DNA from: Aerophototrophica crusticola
GTDB taxonomy: Bacteria > Pseudomonadota > Alphaproteobacteria > Azospirillales > Azospirillaceae
Assembly: GCA_001939945.1 (NCBI GenBank)
Contig: MOEB01000001.1
Location: forward strand, 575,595-639,594
Reading direction: 5' to 3'
Length of the DNA stretch: 64,000 nt
Below are positions 42,752 to 51,046 of this stretch, one piece after another. The position numbers and the translations under genes are program-made. Each line of letters begins with the position of its first letter. Position 1 is the stretch's first letter. The notes beneath the pieces were generated by a model. It ran no database searches and was not told where the DNA came from. It saw only the letters and a list, made by a program, of their open reading frames with translations.

Positions 42752-43828
42752 ATGGCCGGACCGGAAGAGCTGAGCGAAGAAGAACGGATGGCCGCCGAAT
42801 GGGCGGCCCTGGCCGACGAAGGGGCGGGCGGCGACGGATTCGACCTGGGCGGCGGCGGGGCGACCCGCGTCCTGAACCAGGACGAGATCGACAGCCTGTT
42901 GGGCTTCGACAAGGACGGCGCCGGCGATGGCGACAACACCGGCGTCATGGCGCTGGTGAACTCCGCCCTCGTCAACTATGAGCGCCTGCCCATGCTGGAG
43001 GTGGTCTTCGACCGCCTCGTCCGCATGATGTCCACCAGCTTGCGCAACTTCACCAGCGACAACGTCGAGGTGTCGCTCGACCAGATCAGCTCCGTGCGTT
43101 TCGGGGACTACCTGAACTCCATCCCGCTGCCGGCCATGCTGGCCGTGTTCAAGGCGGAGGAGTGGGACAATTACGGCCTGATGGTCATCGACAGCGCGCT
43201 GATCTACTCCATCGTGGACGTGCTGCTGGGCGGCCGCCGCGGCACGGCGGCCATGCGCATCGAGGGCCGGCCCTACACCACCATCGAGCGCAACCTGGTG
43301 GAGCGCATGGTGCACGTGGTCCTGTCGGACCTGTCCGCCGCCTTCGACCCGCTGTCGCCGGTGACCTTCCGCTTCGACCGGCTGGAGACCAACCCACGCT
43401 TCGCCACCATCGCCCGGCAGGCCAACGCCGCCGTGCTGGTGAAGCTGCGCATCGACATGGAAGACCGCGGCGGCCGGCTGGAGCTGCTGATCCCCTACGC
43501 CACGCTGGAGCCGGTGCGCGAGCTGCTGCTGCAGATGTTCATGGGCGAGAAGTTCGGCCGTGACAGCATCTGGGAAACGCACCTGGCGTCGGAGCTGTGG
43601 CAGACGGACGTGCACCTGTCGGCCGTGCTGGACGAGATCGTCCTTCCCCTCAACGAGGTGTTGGCCTGGCGGGTGGGTAGCCGGGTGCTGCTGAACGTGG
43701 CACCGGACGAGACCATCGAGCTGCGCTGCGGCGACGTGCCCATGTTCCTGGGCCGCATGGGCCGCAAGGGCGGCAACATCGCCGTGCGCATCGACCGCGA
43801 GGCCCCGAAGCCGGAGCAGGCGCCATGA
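42752..43828 (+). CDS. fliM: Flagellar motor switch protein FliM
   Basis: The 358-residue C-ring protein has the CheY-P-binding peptide VLNQDEIDSLLGF at residues 40-52 rather than at the very start, after a 40-residue acidic extension. The middle CheC-like domain contains FDRLVRMMSTSLRNFTSDNV and GYFRS-like FGDYLNSIPLPAM. The C-terminal SpoA domain includes LRVGSRVLLNV-like WRVGSRVLLNVAPDE. It controls rotation direction. Its stop overlaps the next start (ATGA). Confidence 0.95.
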   Translation: MAGPEELSEEERMAAEWAALADEGAGGDGFDLGGGGATRVLNQDEIDSLLGFDKDGAGDGDNTGVMALVNSALVNYERLPMLEVVFDRLVRMMSTSLRNFTSDNVEVSLDQISSVRFGDYLNSIPLPAMLAVFKAEEWDNYGLMVIDSALIYSIVDVLLGGRRGTAAMRIEGRPYTTIERNLVERMVHVVLSDLSAAFDPLSPVTFRFDRLETNPRFATIARQANAAVLVKLRIDMEDRGGRLELLIPYATLEPVRELLLQMFMGEKFGRDSIWETHLASELWQTDVHLSAVLDEIVLPLNEVLAWRVGSRVLLNVAPDETIELRCGDVPMFLGRMGRKGGNIAVRIDREAPKPEQAP

Positions 43829-44328
43829 TCCCGGGTTTCGTTTCCCTGCTGCTGGATTTGGCCGTCATCGGCCTGCTGGTGGCGACCATCGTCTACGCGG
43901 TCCGGCTGAACAAGCAACTTGCCGCCGTGAAGGACAGCCGGGTCGAGCTTGAGGAGCTGGTGCGCGGCTTCGCCGAGGCCACGGCCCAGGCCGACGGCAG
44001 CGTCAAGGCCATGCGCAAGGCTGCGCAGGAATCGGGGGAGGCCCTGTCCTCCATGATCACCCGTGGCCGGGCGTTGAAGGAGGATTTGGACCAGATCGTC
44101 CAAGCGGCCGACAGCCTGGCCAACCGGCTGGAAGCCGCGTCCGGCAAGGCGCGGCAGGCGGTGGTGCCCAACCCGGCCCCCGCCGCGGCCCCCGGCCGCC
44201 CCGCAGCCCCGACCCCCGCCCAGCCCCGTCCCGCCGCAGCCCCCGCCGCCACCGGCGCCCCTGCTTCGGAGCCCCGCTCCAAGGCGGAGAAGGAGCTGTT
44301 GCAGGCCCTTGAGAACCTGCGCCAATGA
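43825..44328 (+). CDS. DUF6468 flagellar-cluster membrane protein
   Basis: The 167-residue protein has one N-terminal membrane helix (FVSLLLDLAVIGLLVATIVY), a coiled coil (LNKQLAAVKDSRVELEELVR and following) and an Ala/Pro-rich tail ending EKELLQALENLRQ. This pattern is DUF6468, found between fliM and motE-type genes in alphaproteobacteria. The role is unknown but context points to the motor. It overlaps fliM and the next gene by 4 bases each. Confidence 0.85.
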   Translation: MIPGFVSLLLDLAVIGLLVATIVYAVRLNKQLAAVKDSRVELEELVRGFAEATAQADGSVKAMRKAAQESGEALSSMITRGRALKEDLDQIVQAADSLANRLEAASGKARQAVVPNPAPAAAPGRPAAPTPAQPRPAAAPAATGAPASEPRSKAEKELLQALENLRQ

Positions 44329-45152
44329 CCCCGGCCAAGCCCAGGGCCCCGGTGGCCAGACCCACGAAGCCCAAGGCCGCGGCGCAGAAGCCGGCCAAGG
44401 CGAAACGCGGCCTGCCCAGGCTGCGGCTGCTGCCCCTCACCATCTTCGTCGCCGTGCTGATGCTGGGGGCGAAGGTGACGGACCTCTGGTACTCGGTCAC
44501 GGCCGGTGCCGCCCTGCCCAGCCCGTCTGCCGTGGCGGAAGGCGGGGCGGTGCAGAGCCTGCCGCTCGACCGTCCGGCCGCCCCGGTGGAGGGCGCCCCC
44601 ACCCAGGTGGCGGAGAGCAAGCCCGCCGAGCACGCAGCGCCCCCTGCGCCCGCGACCCCGCCGGCCCCGGCCGCCCAGGCACCCGCCCCAGCGGCGCCAG
44701 CGGGCGGCAGCCAGCCCTCCGCCGCCGGGCAGACCTTCTCCCCCACGGAACTGGAGTTGCTCCAGCGCCTGCAGGAACGGCGTGAGCAGCTGGATCAGCG
44801 GGGGCGCGAGCTGGACCAGCGGGAGGCCATGCTTGCCGCGGCGGAACAGCGCTTCGACCAGAAGATCGCCGAGTTGCAGAAGCTGCGGGGCGAGATCCAG
44901 GGCCTGTTGCGCCAAGTGAGCGAGGAGCAGGCCACCCAGCTGGACAGCCTGGTGAAGATCTATGAGGCCATGAAGCCGGCCGACGCGGCGAAGATCTTCA
45001 ACGACCTGGACAACACGGTGCTGCTGAACGTGATCAGCCGCATGAAGGAAGGCAAGACGGCCCCCATCCTGGCCGCCATGGAATCCAAGCGGGCCCAGCA
45101 GGTGACGATCCTGCTGGCCGAACGGAAGAAGCTGCCGGCGGTGCCCGAATGA
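44325..45152 (+). CDS. motE: MotE-family flagellar protein (MgtE N-terminal-like domain)
   Basis: The 275-residue protein has a basic cytoplasmic start, a membrane anchor (LLPLTIFVAVLMLGAKVTDL), a Pro/Ala-rich linker, a long coiled coil (LLQRLQERREQLDQRGRELD and on) and a MgtE_N-like end: IYEAMKPADAAKIFNDLDNT, LLNVISRMKEGKTAPILAAM. In alphaproteobacteria, MotE is a periplasmic chaperone for MotC that stabilises the stator. Its place between fliM/DUF6468 and motB supports this role. It overlaps the upstream gene by 4 bases. Confidence 0.85.
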   Translation: MTPAKPRAPVARPTKPKAAAQKPAKAKRGLPRLRLLPLTIFVAVLMLGAKVTDLWYSVTAGAALPSPSAVAEGGAVQSLPLDRPAAPVEGAPTQVAESKPAEHAAPPAPATPPAPAAQAPAPAAPAGGSQPSAAGQTFSPTELELLQRLQERREQLDQRGRELDQREAMLAAAEQRFDQKIAELQKLRGEIQGLLRQVSEEQATQLDSLVKIYEAMKPADAAKIFNDLDNTVLLNVISRMKEGKTAPILAAMESKRAQQVTILLAERKKLPAVPE

Positions 45153-45209
45153 CCCGCCGGACCCGCCAGCCCCAAGCCACCATCCCCCCTAGCGTTGCCC
45201 AGGTGTGAC

Positions 45210-45866
45210 ATGCTGCGTGCCGCCGCCGACCCCATCCTCCAGGACCGCCTGGACACTGCCCGCGCCCAGGCGCGCCAGCCCCTGTCGCGTGAGGAGGTGG
45301 CGGAGATCGTCAGCTCGGTGGTCGCCTCCATGGGGGGGGAGATCACGCAGCACGACCTGAAGCTCTATGCTGAGCTGGAGGCGCTGGCGCGCTACATCAA
45401 CAACGCCAAGAAGGAGATCGCGGCGATCCAGCCGACGGACATCCACCAGGAGCACATCCCCCGCGCCACGGACGAGCTGGACGCGGTGGTGGGCGCCACG
45501 GAGGACGCCACCAACCGGATCATGGACGGCTGCGACCAGATGATGAGCCTGTCCGGCGACGTGCCGCCGGCGGTGGCCGCGAAGATGATGGACATCACCA
45601 CCAACATCTACGAGGCCTGCAACTTCCAGGACATTACCGGCCAACGCATCACCAAGGTGGTCAAGGCCCTGAAGCATATCGAGCAGAAGGTGGAGCACCT
45701 GCTGGTGGCCCTGGGCGAGGAGGTGCAGCGCCGCCACCCGCATGCCCCCGCCACCCAGGACAGCACGGGCATGAGCCCGGAGGACGCGGACAAGCTGCTG
45801 CTGCACGGGCCGCAATTGCCCGGCGCCGCCGTGGACCAGTCCTTCATCGACAGCCTGTTCGACTGA
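45210..45866 (+). CDS. cheZ: CheZ-family protein phosphatase (flagellar-cluster copy)
   Basis: The 218-residue helical protein has the CheZ signature IYEACNFQDITGQRITKVVK (about 135-155), with the catalytic Asp and Gln, and the C-terminal DQSFIDSLFD, a CheY-P-binding-type tail. The start is placed at 45210, where AGGTG lies six bases upstream; a TTG five codons earlier is spurious. It lies 7 bases before the MotB-like gene. A paralogue with the same signature is at 20073-20801, isolated from motility genes. Confidence 0.88.
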   Translation: MLRAAADPILQDRLDTARAQARQPLSREEVAEIVSSVVASMGGEITQHDLKLYAELEALARYINNAKKEIAAIQPTDIHQEHIPRATDELDAVVGATEDATNRIMDGCDQMMSLSGDVPPAVAAKMMDITTNIYEACNFQDITGQRITKVVKALKHIEQKVEHLLVALGEEVQRRHPHAPATQDSTGMSPEDADKLLLHGPQLPGAAVDQSFIDSLFD

Positions 45867-45872
45867 GGAGGG

Positions 45873-46541
45873 ATGGCCAGCAAGGGCACATGGGTGCGGG
45901 ACACGGGTCCGGAGGGCGACGGCTCCACCGGGCTGGTGCTGTACCTTGCCCTTTTCGTGCTGCTGCTGGCCTTCTTCATCCTGTTGAACGCGTTGTCCAA
46001 CTTCCACCAGGACAAGGTCGGGGCGGTGCGCGAGAGCGTGGAGCGCGCCTTCTCCCTGTCCACGGACCGTGACGGGGCCGGCACCGACCGCCAGCGGGAG
46101 GGCGCGCGGGCGGAGGCGGCGCGCGCCCTGCGGGACCTTGGCGACCTGGTCCGGGCGGAACTGCCGTTGGCCAAGCTGGAAGCCGGGGCGGACGGGGATA
46201 CGCTGGTGGTGGCCCTGCCGGTGACGGTCCTGGTGGAGGCGGGGGCGGTCGCGCCTGGCGCCAGCGGGCTGCTGCACCGGGCGGCGGTGGCACTCCAGCC
46301 ACGCGCCGGTGGGGTGCAGGTGGAGATGGAGCTTCTGCTGGCCACCAGCCCCGGTGTGGACAAGGGGATGCAGGTGGCCCAGGCCGGCTTGCTCGCCCGT
46401 GAACTCCAGAAGCTGGGGGCGCCTGCCGCACCCGTCAGCATCGGGCTGGAACGCGGGGTGCCGGGCACGGCGCGCCTGCTGTTCCGCATCCAGGCGCCGG
46501 GCATCCCGCCGGACCTGCGCCGGGTCGGGGGGCAATCATGA
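45873..46541 (+). CDS. MotB-like membrane protein lacking the proton-binding Asp
   Basis: The 222-residue protein has a MotB-like N-terminus with one membrane segment, LVLYLALFVLLLAFFILLNA (about 21-40). The Asp expected seven residues before the AFF of MotB is Ala26. The periplasmic part is shorter, and the NxxLSxxRA peptidoglycan-binding signature is absent. It may form the outer part of a stator complex or regulate the adjacent MotB, but cannot itself be a proton channel in the known way. It overlaps the next gene (ATGA). A misassigned homologue of other motor proteins is possible. Confidence 0.8.
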   Translation: MASKGTWVRDTGPEGDGSTGLVLYLALFVLLLAFFILLNALSNFHQDKVGAVRESVERAFSLSTDRDGAGTDRQREGARAEAARALRDLGDLVRAELPLAKLEAGADGDTLVVALPVTVLVEAGAVAPGASGLLHRAAVALQPRAGGVQVEMELLLATSPGVDKGMQVAQAGLLARELQKLGAPAAPVSIGLERGVPGTARLLFRIQAPGIPPDLRRVGGQS

Positions 46542-47257
46542 AGGCCGGCCGTGCCCTCATGCAGTTCAGCTTCATCGGCCAAGGGCCTGCCGGGAAGGCC
46601 TGGCTGGTCACCTTCACGGATCTGGTCTGCCTGATGCTGACCTTCTTCGTGATGCTGTATGCCATGTCGGACCCGGACCCGAAGCGGTTCAAGGCGCTGG
46701 CGGAAAGCGTGCCGGGCCAGTCCGCCCCGCGGGCCGACGGGGCGGAGCGGGCGGAGGCGGCCTTCACGGCTGAGGGGCTGGACCGGGGCCGGGCCATCGA
46801 CCTGGGCTATCTGGGCCGGGTGTTCGAGAGCCAGCTCGTCGGCAAGCCGGAACTGGTGGATGTGCGGCTGGGCCGCCGCGGGGACGCGCTGGTGGTCAGC
46901 CTGCCCGGCGACCTGCTGTTCCGCCCGGGCTCCGCCGAGCTGTCGGCGCAGGGGGAGCGGGCCCTGTTCATCCTGGGCGGGGTGGCCGGGAACATCGGCA
47001 ACGCCTTGGACGTGGTGGGCCATGCCGACCCCACGCCCACCGGCAACCTATGGCCTTCGAACTGGGAGCTGTCCCTGGCCCGGGCCCAGGCCGTGGCGGA
47101 CAGCCTGCGCCGTTCCGGCTACCAGCGGGAGATGACGGTGCGGGGGCACGGCGACGGGCGCTTCGCCGAGGTGGCGCCCTGGGCGGAGGAGGTTGAGCGG
47201 CGACAGCTCGCCCGCCGGGTGGATCTGGTGATCCGTGAGCATGGGAGCGGGCGATGA
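46538..47257 (+). CDS. motB: MotB/OmpA-family flagellar motor protein
   Basis: The 239-residue protein has one membrane segment with the critical acidic residue Asp28 in WLVTFTDLVCLMLTFFVMLY, the plug region FKALAESVPG and the peptidoglycan-binding OmpA-like domain: LLFRPGSAELSAQGERALF, VVGHADPTPT and NWELSLARAQAVADSLRR. It anchors the stator and carries protons together with MotA, which is not in the window. It is flanked by the MotB-like gene upstream (4-base overlap) and a large TPR gene downstream (4-base overlap). Confidence 0.9.
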   Translation: MKAGRALMQFSFIGQGPAGKAWLVTFTDLVCLMLTFFVMLYAMSDPDPKRFKALAESVPGQSAPRADGAERAEAAFTAEGLDRGRAIDLGYLGRVFESQLVGKPELVDVRLGRRGDALVVSLPGDLLFRPGSAELSAQGERALFILGGVAGNIGNALDVVGHADPTPTGNLWPSNWELSLARAQAVADSLRRSGYQREMTVRGHGDGRFAEVAPWAEEVERRQLARRVDLVIREHGSGR

Positions 47258-50200
47258 GACGCGCCGGCCTGACCGCCGCCATCGCCCTCTTGGCGGGCCT
47301 GCCCAGCCTGGCCCAGGAGGTCGCCGCGCCGGCCCCGGCGACGGCCCAGCCGCCGGCCGCCGTGGCGCCCGCTCCCGCCGCCGTGGTGGGGGTACGCGGG
47401 GGAATCCATCCCGACTACAACCGGCTGGTCTTCGACTGGACCAAGCCCACGGAGTACCGGGTGAGCCGGGATGGCAACCGGGTGACGGTGACCTTCCCGG
47501 TTGCGGCCACCGCCAACCTGACCCCGGCCAGCCGCACGCGCCTTGCCCGCATCAGCGGCCTGACCCAGACCAGCCGGGACGGGATGCTGTCCGTCAGCTT
47601 CACCGTGCCGGACGGTGCGGTGGTGCGGGACAGCCGCATCGGGCCGCGGGTGGTGCTTGACGTGGCCGACCCGCCGAAGACCGCGGCATCGCCTGGGCAA
47701 GCGGTCCAACCACAGCAGGCCGCCAGCCCGGCAAAGGCACCCCCCGCCCAAGTTGCCCAGCAACAGCCGGCCCCCGCGGCCAAGCCGCCGACGGCGGAGG
47801 AACAGGCCGCCGCGCGCCGCCAAGCCGAAGGCGCGCCGCTGTTCCAGATCCGTGGGAACCAGCAGACCCCGCCGGTCCCCGGGAATCCGGCAACGGCCCA
47901 GGCGGCTCCTGCGCCGACACCGGATACGGCAAGCCCCGCGACCGCCGCGCCGACACCCCTGATGCCCCCGAACCCGGGCAAGGGAAGCCCCGCGGCTGCG
48001 CCAGCGCCCACGACGCAGGCCCAGGCCCAGCCGGCCCCGGCGGCCAAGGTCGCTGCCCAGCCGGCCGCCGGTGCCCCAGTCGCGCCGGCCCCGGCTGCCG
48101 AGCAGCAACAGGCGGCCCAGTCGGTGACCCTTGTCTTCGACCCCAAGATCCCGGCGGCGGCGGCCGTGTTTGAGCGGGCAGGGTGGCTCTATGTGCTGTT
48201 CGACCGGGAGGTGCCGCCGGGCACGGCACCGGCGCCGGGCTCCGTCCCCGGCCTGACCACGCCGGTGGAGCCGGTCCAGGTGCCGGAGGGCGCCGGCTTC
48301 CGCCTGCCGTCACCGGCCCTGCTGGAGGGCAGGGTGCAACGGGACGGCACCGCTTGGCGGGTGGTGCTGGAACGGCCGGCAGGCCAGGCGGTAACTAGCC
48401 TGCCGGTGCAGGCCGACCCCGACTTTGCCTTGGGGGCCCGCCTCGTGGTGCAGGCGGAGGACGCGGACAAGGTGCTGACCTTCACCGACCCGGTGGTGGG
48501 CGACCGGCTGCGGGTGGCGCCCCTGCCCGTGCCCGACAACCGGGTGGCGGCGCCGGAGCGCTATGCCGAGGCGCAGCTGCTGCCCACCTTGCAGGGCATC
48601 GTCGTCCGGCCGCTGCATGACCAGTTGCTGGTCCAGCCGGTGCGGGAAGGGGTGGAACTGACCGTGCCGGGGGGCCTGCGCCTGTCGCCGGAGGAGGATG
48701 TCCGCGTCGCCAACCCGCCGCCGGTGGTGAGCGAGCCTGACCGGCTGTACGACTACAAGCGCTGGGGACAGGTCCCGGCGGACCAGTACATGCGCACCCG
48801 CCAAGCCCGCTGGGATGCCATGATCGCCCAGCCAGAGGCCATCCGGAACCGTGGGCGGCTGGACCTGGCGCGGTTCTACCTGGCCAACGGCATGGGGCCG
48901 GAAGCGCTGGGCATGCTGGCGCTCGTGCAGGAGAAGCAGCCGGACGTGGACCGCCGGGCCGAGTTCCTGGCCGTGCGCGGCCCGGCCCGGCTGCTGTCCG
49001 GCGACTTCAAGGGTGGGGCGGAGGACCTGTCGGCGGCGAGCCTGGACGCCGAGCCGGACACGGACCTCTGGCGGGCGCTGGCCGCCTCCGGCCTGGGCGA
49101 CCCAGGGCGGGCACATGACCTGTTCAGCAAGCACAAGGAGCTGCTGTCCAACTACCCTGAGCTCTACTTCACCCGCATGTCCTTGGCGGCGGCCGACGCG
49201 GCCTTGCAACGGGGGCAGGCGGAGGCGGCGGCGCTGGTGGTGGACCGCCTGGTCCGCCGGGGCAGCCACAAGGGTCCGCAGGCTGCCGCCGTCAACTACA
49301 TGCGCGGGGCCGTCTTCGCGGCGCTGGGCGACACGGACAAGTCGGAAAAGGCTTTCCAGGAAGCGCTGGCCGGGAACGACCGGCTGTACCAGGTCCGGGC
49401 CGACATGGACCTGGTGGATTTGCGGCTGAAGGCCGGCAAGATCACGCCGAAGCAGGCCGCGGAGGAGATGGAGAAGCTGCGCTTCGCCTGGCGCGGCGAC
49501 CAGCTTGAACTGGCTGTGCAGCGCCGCATCGGCGACACCCATGTGAAGGCCGGGAACTATGCCCAGGCCTTCGACACCATGAAGCGCACCATCTCGCTGT
49601 TCCCGGACGACCCGGCGGCGAAGGAGATCGCGGCCCAGATCACCCGTACCTTCACCGACCTGTTCGGCAAGGACGGTGCGGCGCACCTGTCGCCGTTGGA
49701 GGCGCTGGCGCTGTATGAGCAATACCGCGAACTGACCCCGCCCGGCCCCGACGGCGACCGGATCATCCAGATGCTGGCCGGGCGGCTGGTGGAGATCGAC
49801 CTGCTGGACCGCGCCGGTACCCTGCTGGACCATCAGGTGCAGTTCCGGCTGGCGGGGGAGGAGAAGGCCCGGGTCGGTGCCCGGCTGGCCGGCATCCGGC
49901 TGCTGGACAGCCGGCCGGAGGAGGCCCTGGCCGCCCTGGACAAGAGCGAGATGCAAGGGCTGCCCGGCCCGCTGGCGGAGGAGCGGCGCCTTCTCCGCGC
50001 CCGTGCCCTGTCGCAGACCGCCAGGAGCGGGGACGCGTTGCAACTGCTGACCGCGGACCAGTCCCGCCCGGCCAACCTGCTGCGTATCGACATCGCCATG
50101 CGGGACAAGCAGTGGAAGGCCGCCGCCCAGGCCCTGGGCGACGTGATCGGCCCGCCGCCGCCCGCCGGGCAAGCGCTGGACCCGCAGGTGGTGGGGCTGG

Positions 50201-50487
50201 TGGTCAACCGGGCCGTGGCCCTGTCCCTGGCCCAGGACAATGTCGGGTTGGACAAGCTGCGTCAGGATTTCGGCACCGCCATGGAGAAGAGCCGCGAGGC
50301 CACCGCCTTCCGGGTGCTGACCCGGCCGGGCGAGGCCGCGGGCCTGGTGGATGCCCGCACCATCCAGGGCCGGATGGCGGAGATCGACCTGTTCCGCAGC
50401 TTCCTGGACAGCTACCGGACCAAGCCCGGTGGCAACGCCGCGCCGGCACCCACCGGAGCAGGGCAGCAGGCGCAGGCGCCGAGGTGA
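47254..50487 (+). CDS. Large secreted TPR protein of the flagellar cluster
   Basis: The 1077-residue protein starts with a signal peptide (MRRAGLTAAIALLAGLPSLA). A first beta-rich domain contains VGVRGGIHPDYNRLVFDWTK and the conserved R...LARISGLTQTSRDGML pattern, an AMIN-like fold. A 250-residue Pro/Ala-rich linker follows, then a second beta domain (VFERAGWLYVLFDREVP...). Many TPR-like repeats from about 560 to 1040 make up the rest. Similar proteins occur beside motAB in alphaproteobacteria; the role is unknown, perhaps stator or cell-envelope assembly. It overlaps motB by 4 bases. Confidence 0.85.
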   Translation: MRRAGLTAAIALLAGLPSLAQEVAAPAPATAQPPAAVAPAPAAVVGVRGGIHPDYNRLVFDWTKPTEYRVSRDGNRVTVTFPVAATANLTPASRTRLARISGLTQTSRDGMLSVSFTVPDGAVVRDSRIGPRVVLDVADPPKTAASPGQAVQPQQAASPAKAPPAQVAQQQPAPAAKPPTAEEQAAARRQAEGAPLFQIRGNQQTPPVPGNPATAQAAPAPTPDTASPATAAPTPLMPPNPGKGSPAAAPAPTTQAQAQPAPAAKVAAQPAAGAPVAPAPAAEQQQAAQSVTLVFDPKIPAAAAVFERAGWLYVLFDREVPPGTAPAPGSVPGLTTPVEPVQVPEGAGFRLPSPALLEGRVQRDGTAWRVVLERPAGQAVTSLPVQADPDFALGARLVVQAEDADKVLTFTDPVVGDRLRVAPLPVPDNRVAAPERYAEAQLLPTLQGIVVRPLHDQLLVQPVREGVELTVPGGLRLSPEEDVRVANPPPVVSEPDRLYDYKRWGQVPADQYMRTRQARWDAMIAQPEAIRNRGRLDLARFYLANGMGPEALGMLALVQEKQPDVDRRAEFLAVRGPARLLSGDFKGGAEDLSAASLDAEPDTDLWRALAASGLGDPGRAHDLFSKHKELLSNYPELYFTRMSLAAADAALQRGQAEAAALVVDRLVRRGSHKGPQAAAVNYMRGAVFAALGDTDKSEKAFQEALAGNDRLYQVRADMDLVDLRLKAGKITPKQAAEEMEKLRFAWRGDQLELAVQRRIGDTHVKAGNYAQAFDTMKRTISLFPDDPAAKEIAAQITRTFTDLFGKDGAAHLSPLEALALYEQYRELTPPGPDGDRIIQMLAGRLVEIDLLDRAGTLLDHQVQFRLAGEEKARVGARLAGIRLLDSRPEEALAALDKSEMQGLPGPLAEERRLLRARALSQTARSGDALQLLTADQSRPANLLRIDIAMRDKQWKAAAQALGDVIGPPPPAGQALDPQVVGLVVNRAVALSLAQDNVGLDKLRQDFGTAMEKSREATAFRVLTRPGEAAGLVDARTIQGRMAEIDLFRSFLDSYRTKPGGNAAPAPTGAGQQAQAPR

Positions 50488-50491
50488 ACCG

Positions 50492-50908
50492 ATGGGGCTT
50501 GTGGACGAGGTCGAGGCGCCTGATGTCGCCAACCGGATCAAGGCGGCACCCGCGATCCGGAACCTCTATTGGTGCGACCTATGGGCGGATGCGCGGAAGC
50601 CCGAGTTCTGGAAGCGGCGCCCGGTCGTGGTGGTGAGCTACCGGAACAGCTTGGCAGGGCCGTGCCTGGTGGTGCCGCTGACGACGAAGGCCCAATCCGG
50701 GAACCGGTGGGCAGTGCCATTCCGGCATCGTTATCTCGGTCCAGAAACGGAATCGTGGGCCGTGTGCAATCACTTGCTGACTGTCTCCCCGTCGCGGCTG
50801 TCATCCGTCAGGGGGGCCGTGCCACGATTTACGGAGGCTGAGTTCGCACCCATCCTGGCCCGTGTCCATGAGTGGTTGCCCAAGATGCCGACGGAGGGCC
50901 ACCGCTGA
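50492..50908 (+). CDS. PemK/MazF-like toxin-fold protein (no visible antitoxin)
   Basis: The 138-residue protein contains NLYWCDLWADARKPEFWKRR, PVVVVSYRNSLAGPCLVVPL and RWAVPF, matching the PemK/MazF ribonuclease fold's first strands and the conserved region after them. A short N-terminal helix replaces the usual start. MazF toxins cut mRNA at short sequences and are normally paired with an upstream antitoxin gene. None is present: the preceding gene is the TPR protein, whose stop is 4 bases before the start. It could be an inactive relative or act with an antitoxin elsewhere. Start 50492 (MGLVDEVEAP). Confidence 0.78.
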   Translation: MGLVDEVEAPDVANRIKAAPAIRNLYWCDLWADARKPEFWKRRPVVVVSYRNSLAGPCLVVPLTTKAQSGNRWAVPFRHRYLGPETESWAVCNHLLTVSPSRLSSVRGAVPRFTEAEFAPILARVHEWLPKMPTEGHR

Positions 50909-51007
50909 AGATTGTCAGCGGCCCCGAAAAGCGCTATGTGTAGTCCTACGGGATGCCGTCAGGCATGTCCGCCGATCAAAACCTCGCAAGAGGTGGAGAG
51001 ATACAGG

Positions 51008-51033
51008 AAGGGCAGCCCCCGCGGGCTGCCCTT
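51008..51033. terminator. Intrinsic terminator at the convergent fliP/pemK-like ends
   Basis: AAGGGCAGCCC (51008-51018), loop CCGC, GGGCTGCCCTT (51023-51033). The perfect 11-bp stem lies 14 bases past the fliP coding end; the plus-strand toxin-like gene ends 100 bases earlier. Both transcripts may stop here. The 100 bases in between show no gene. Confidence 0.82.
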
Positions 51034-51046
51034 CACTATTTGCGAG

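Noticed and set aside
48310-50541. A 743-codon minus-strand frame opposite the TPR protein
   Set aside because: Shadow frame; Gln/His/Arg-rich and without structure, while the plus-strand protein has signal peptide and TPRs.
50910-51000. Antitoxin gene for the PemK-like protein
   Set aside because: No frame with a ribosome binding site is found on either side; the upstream neighbour is the TPR gene.
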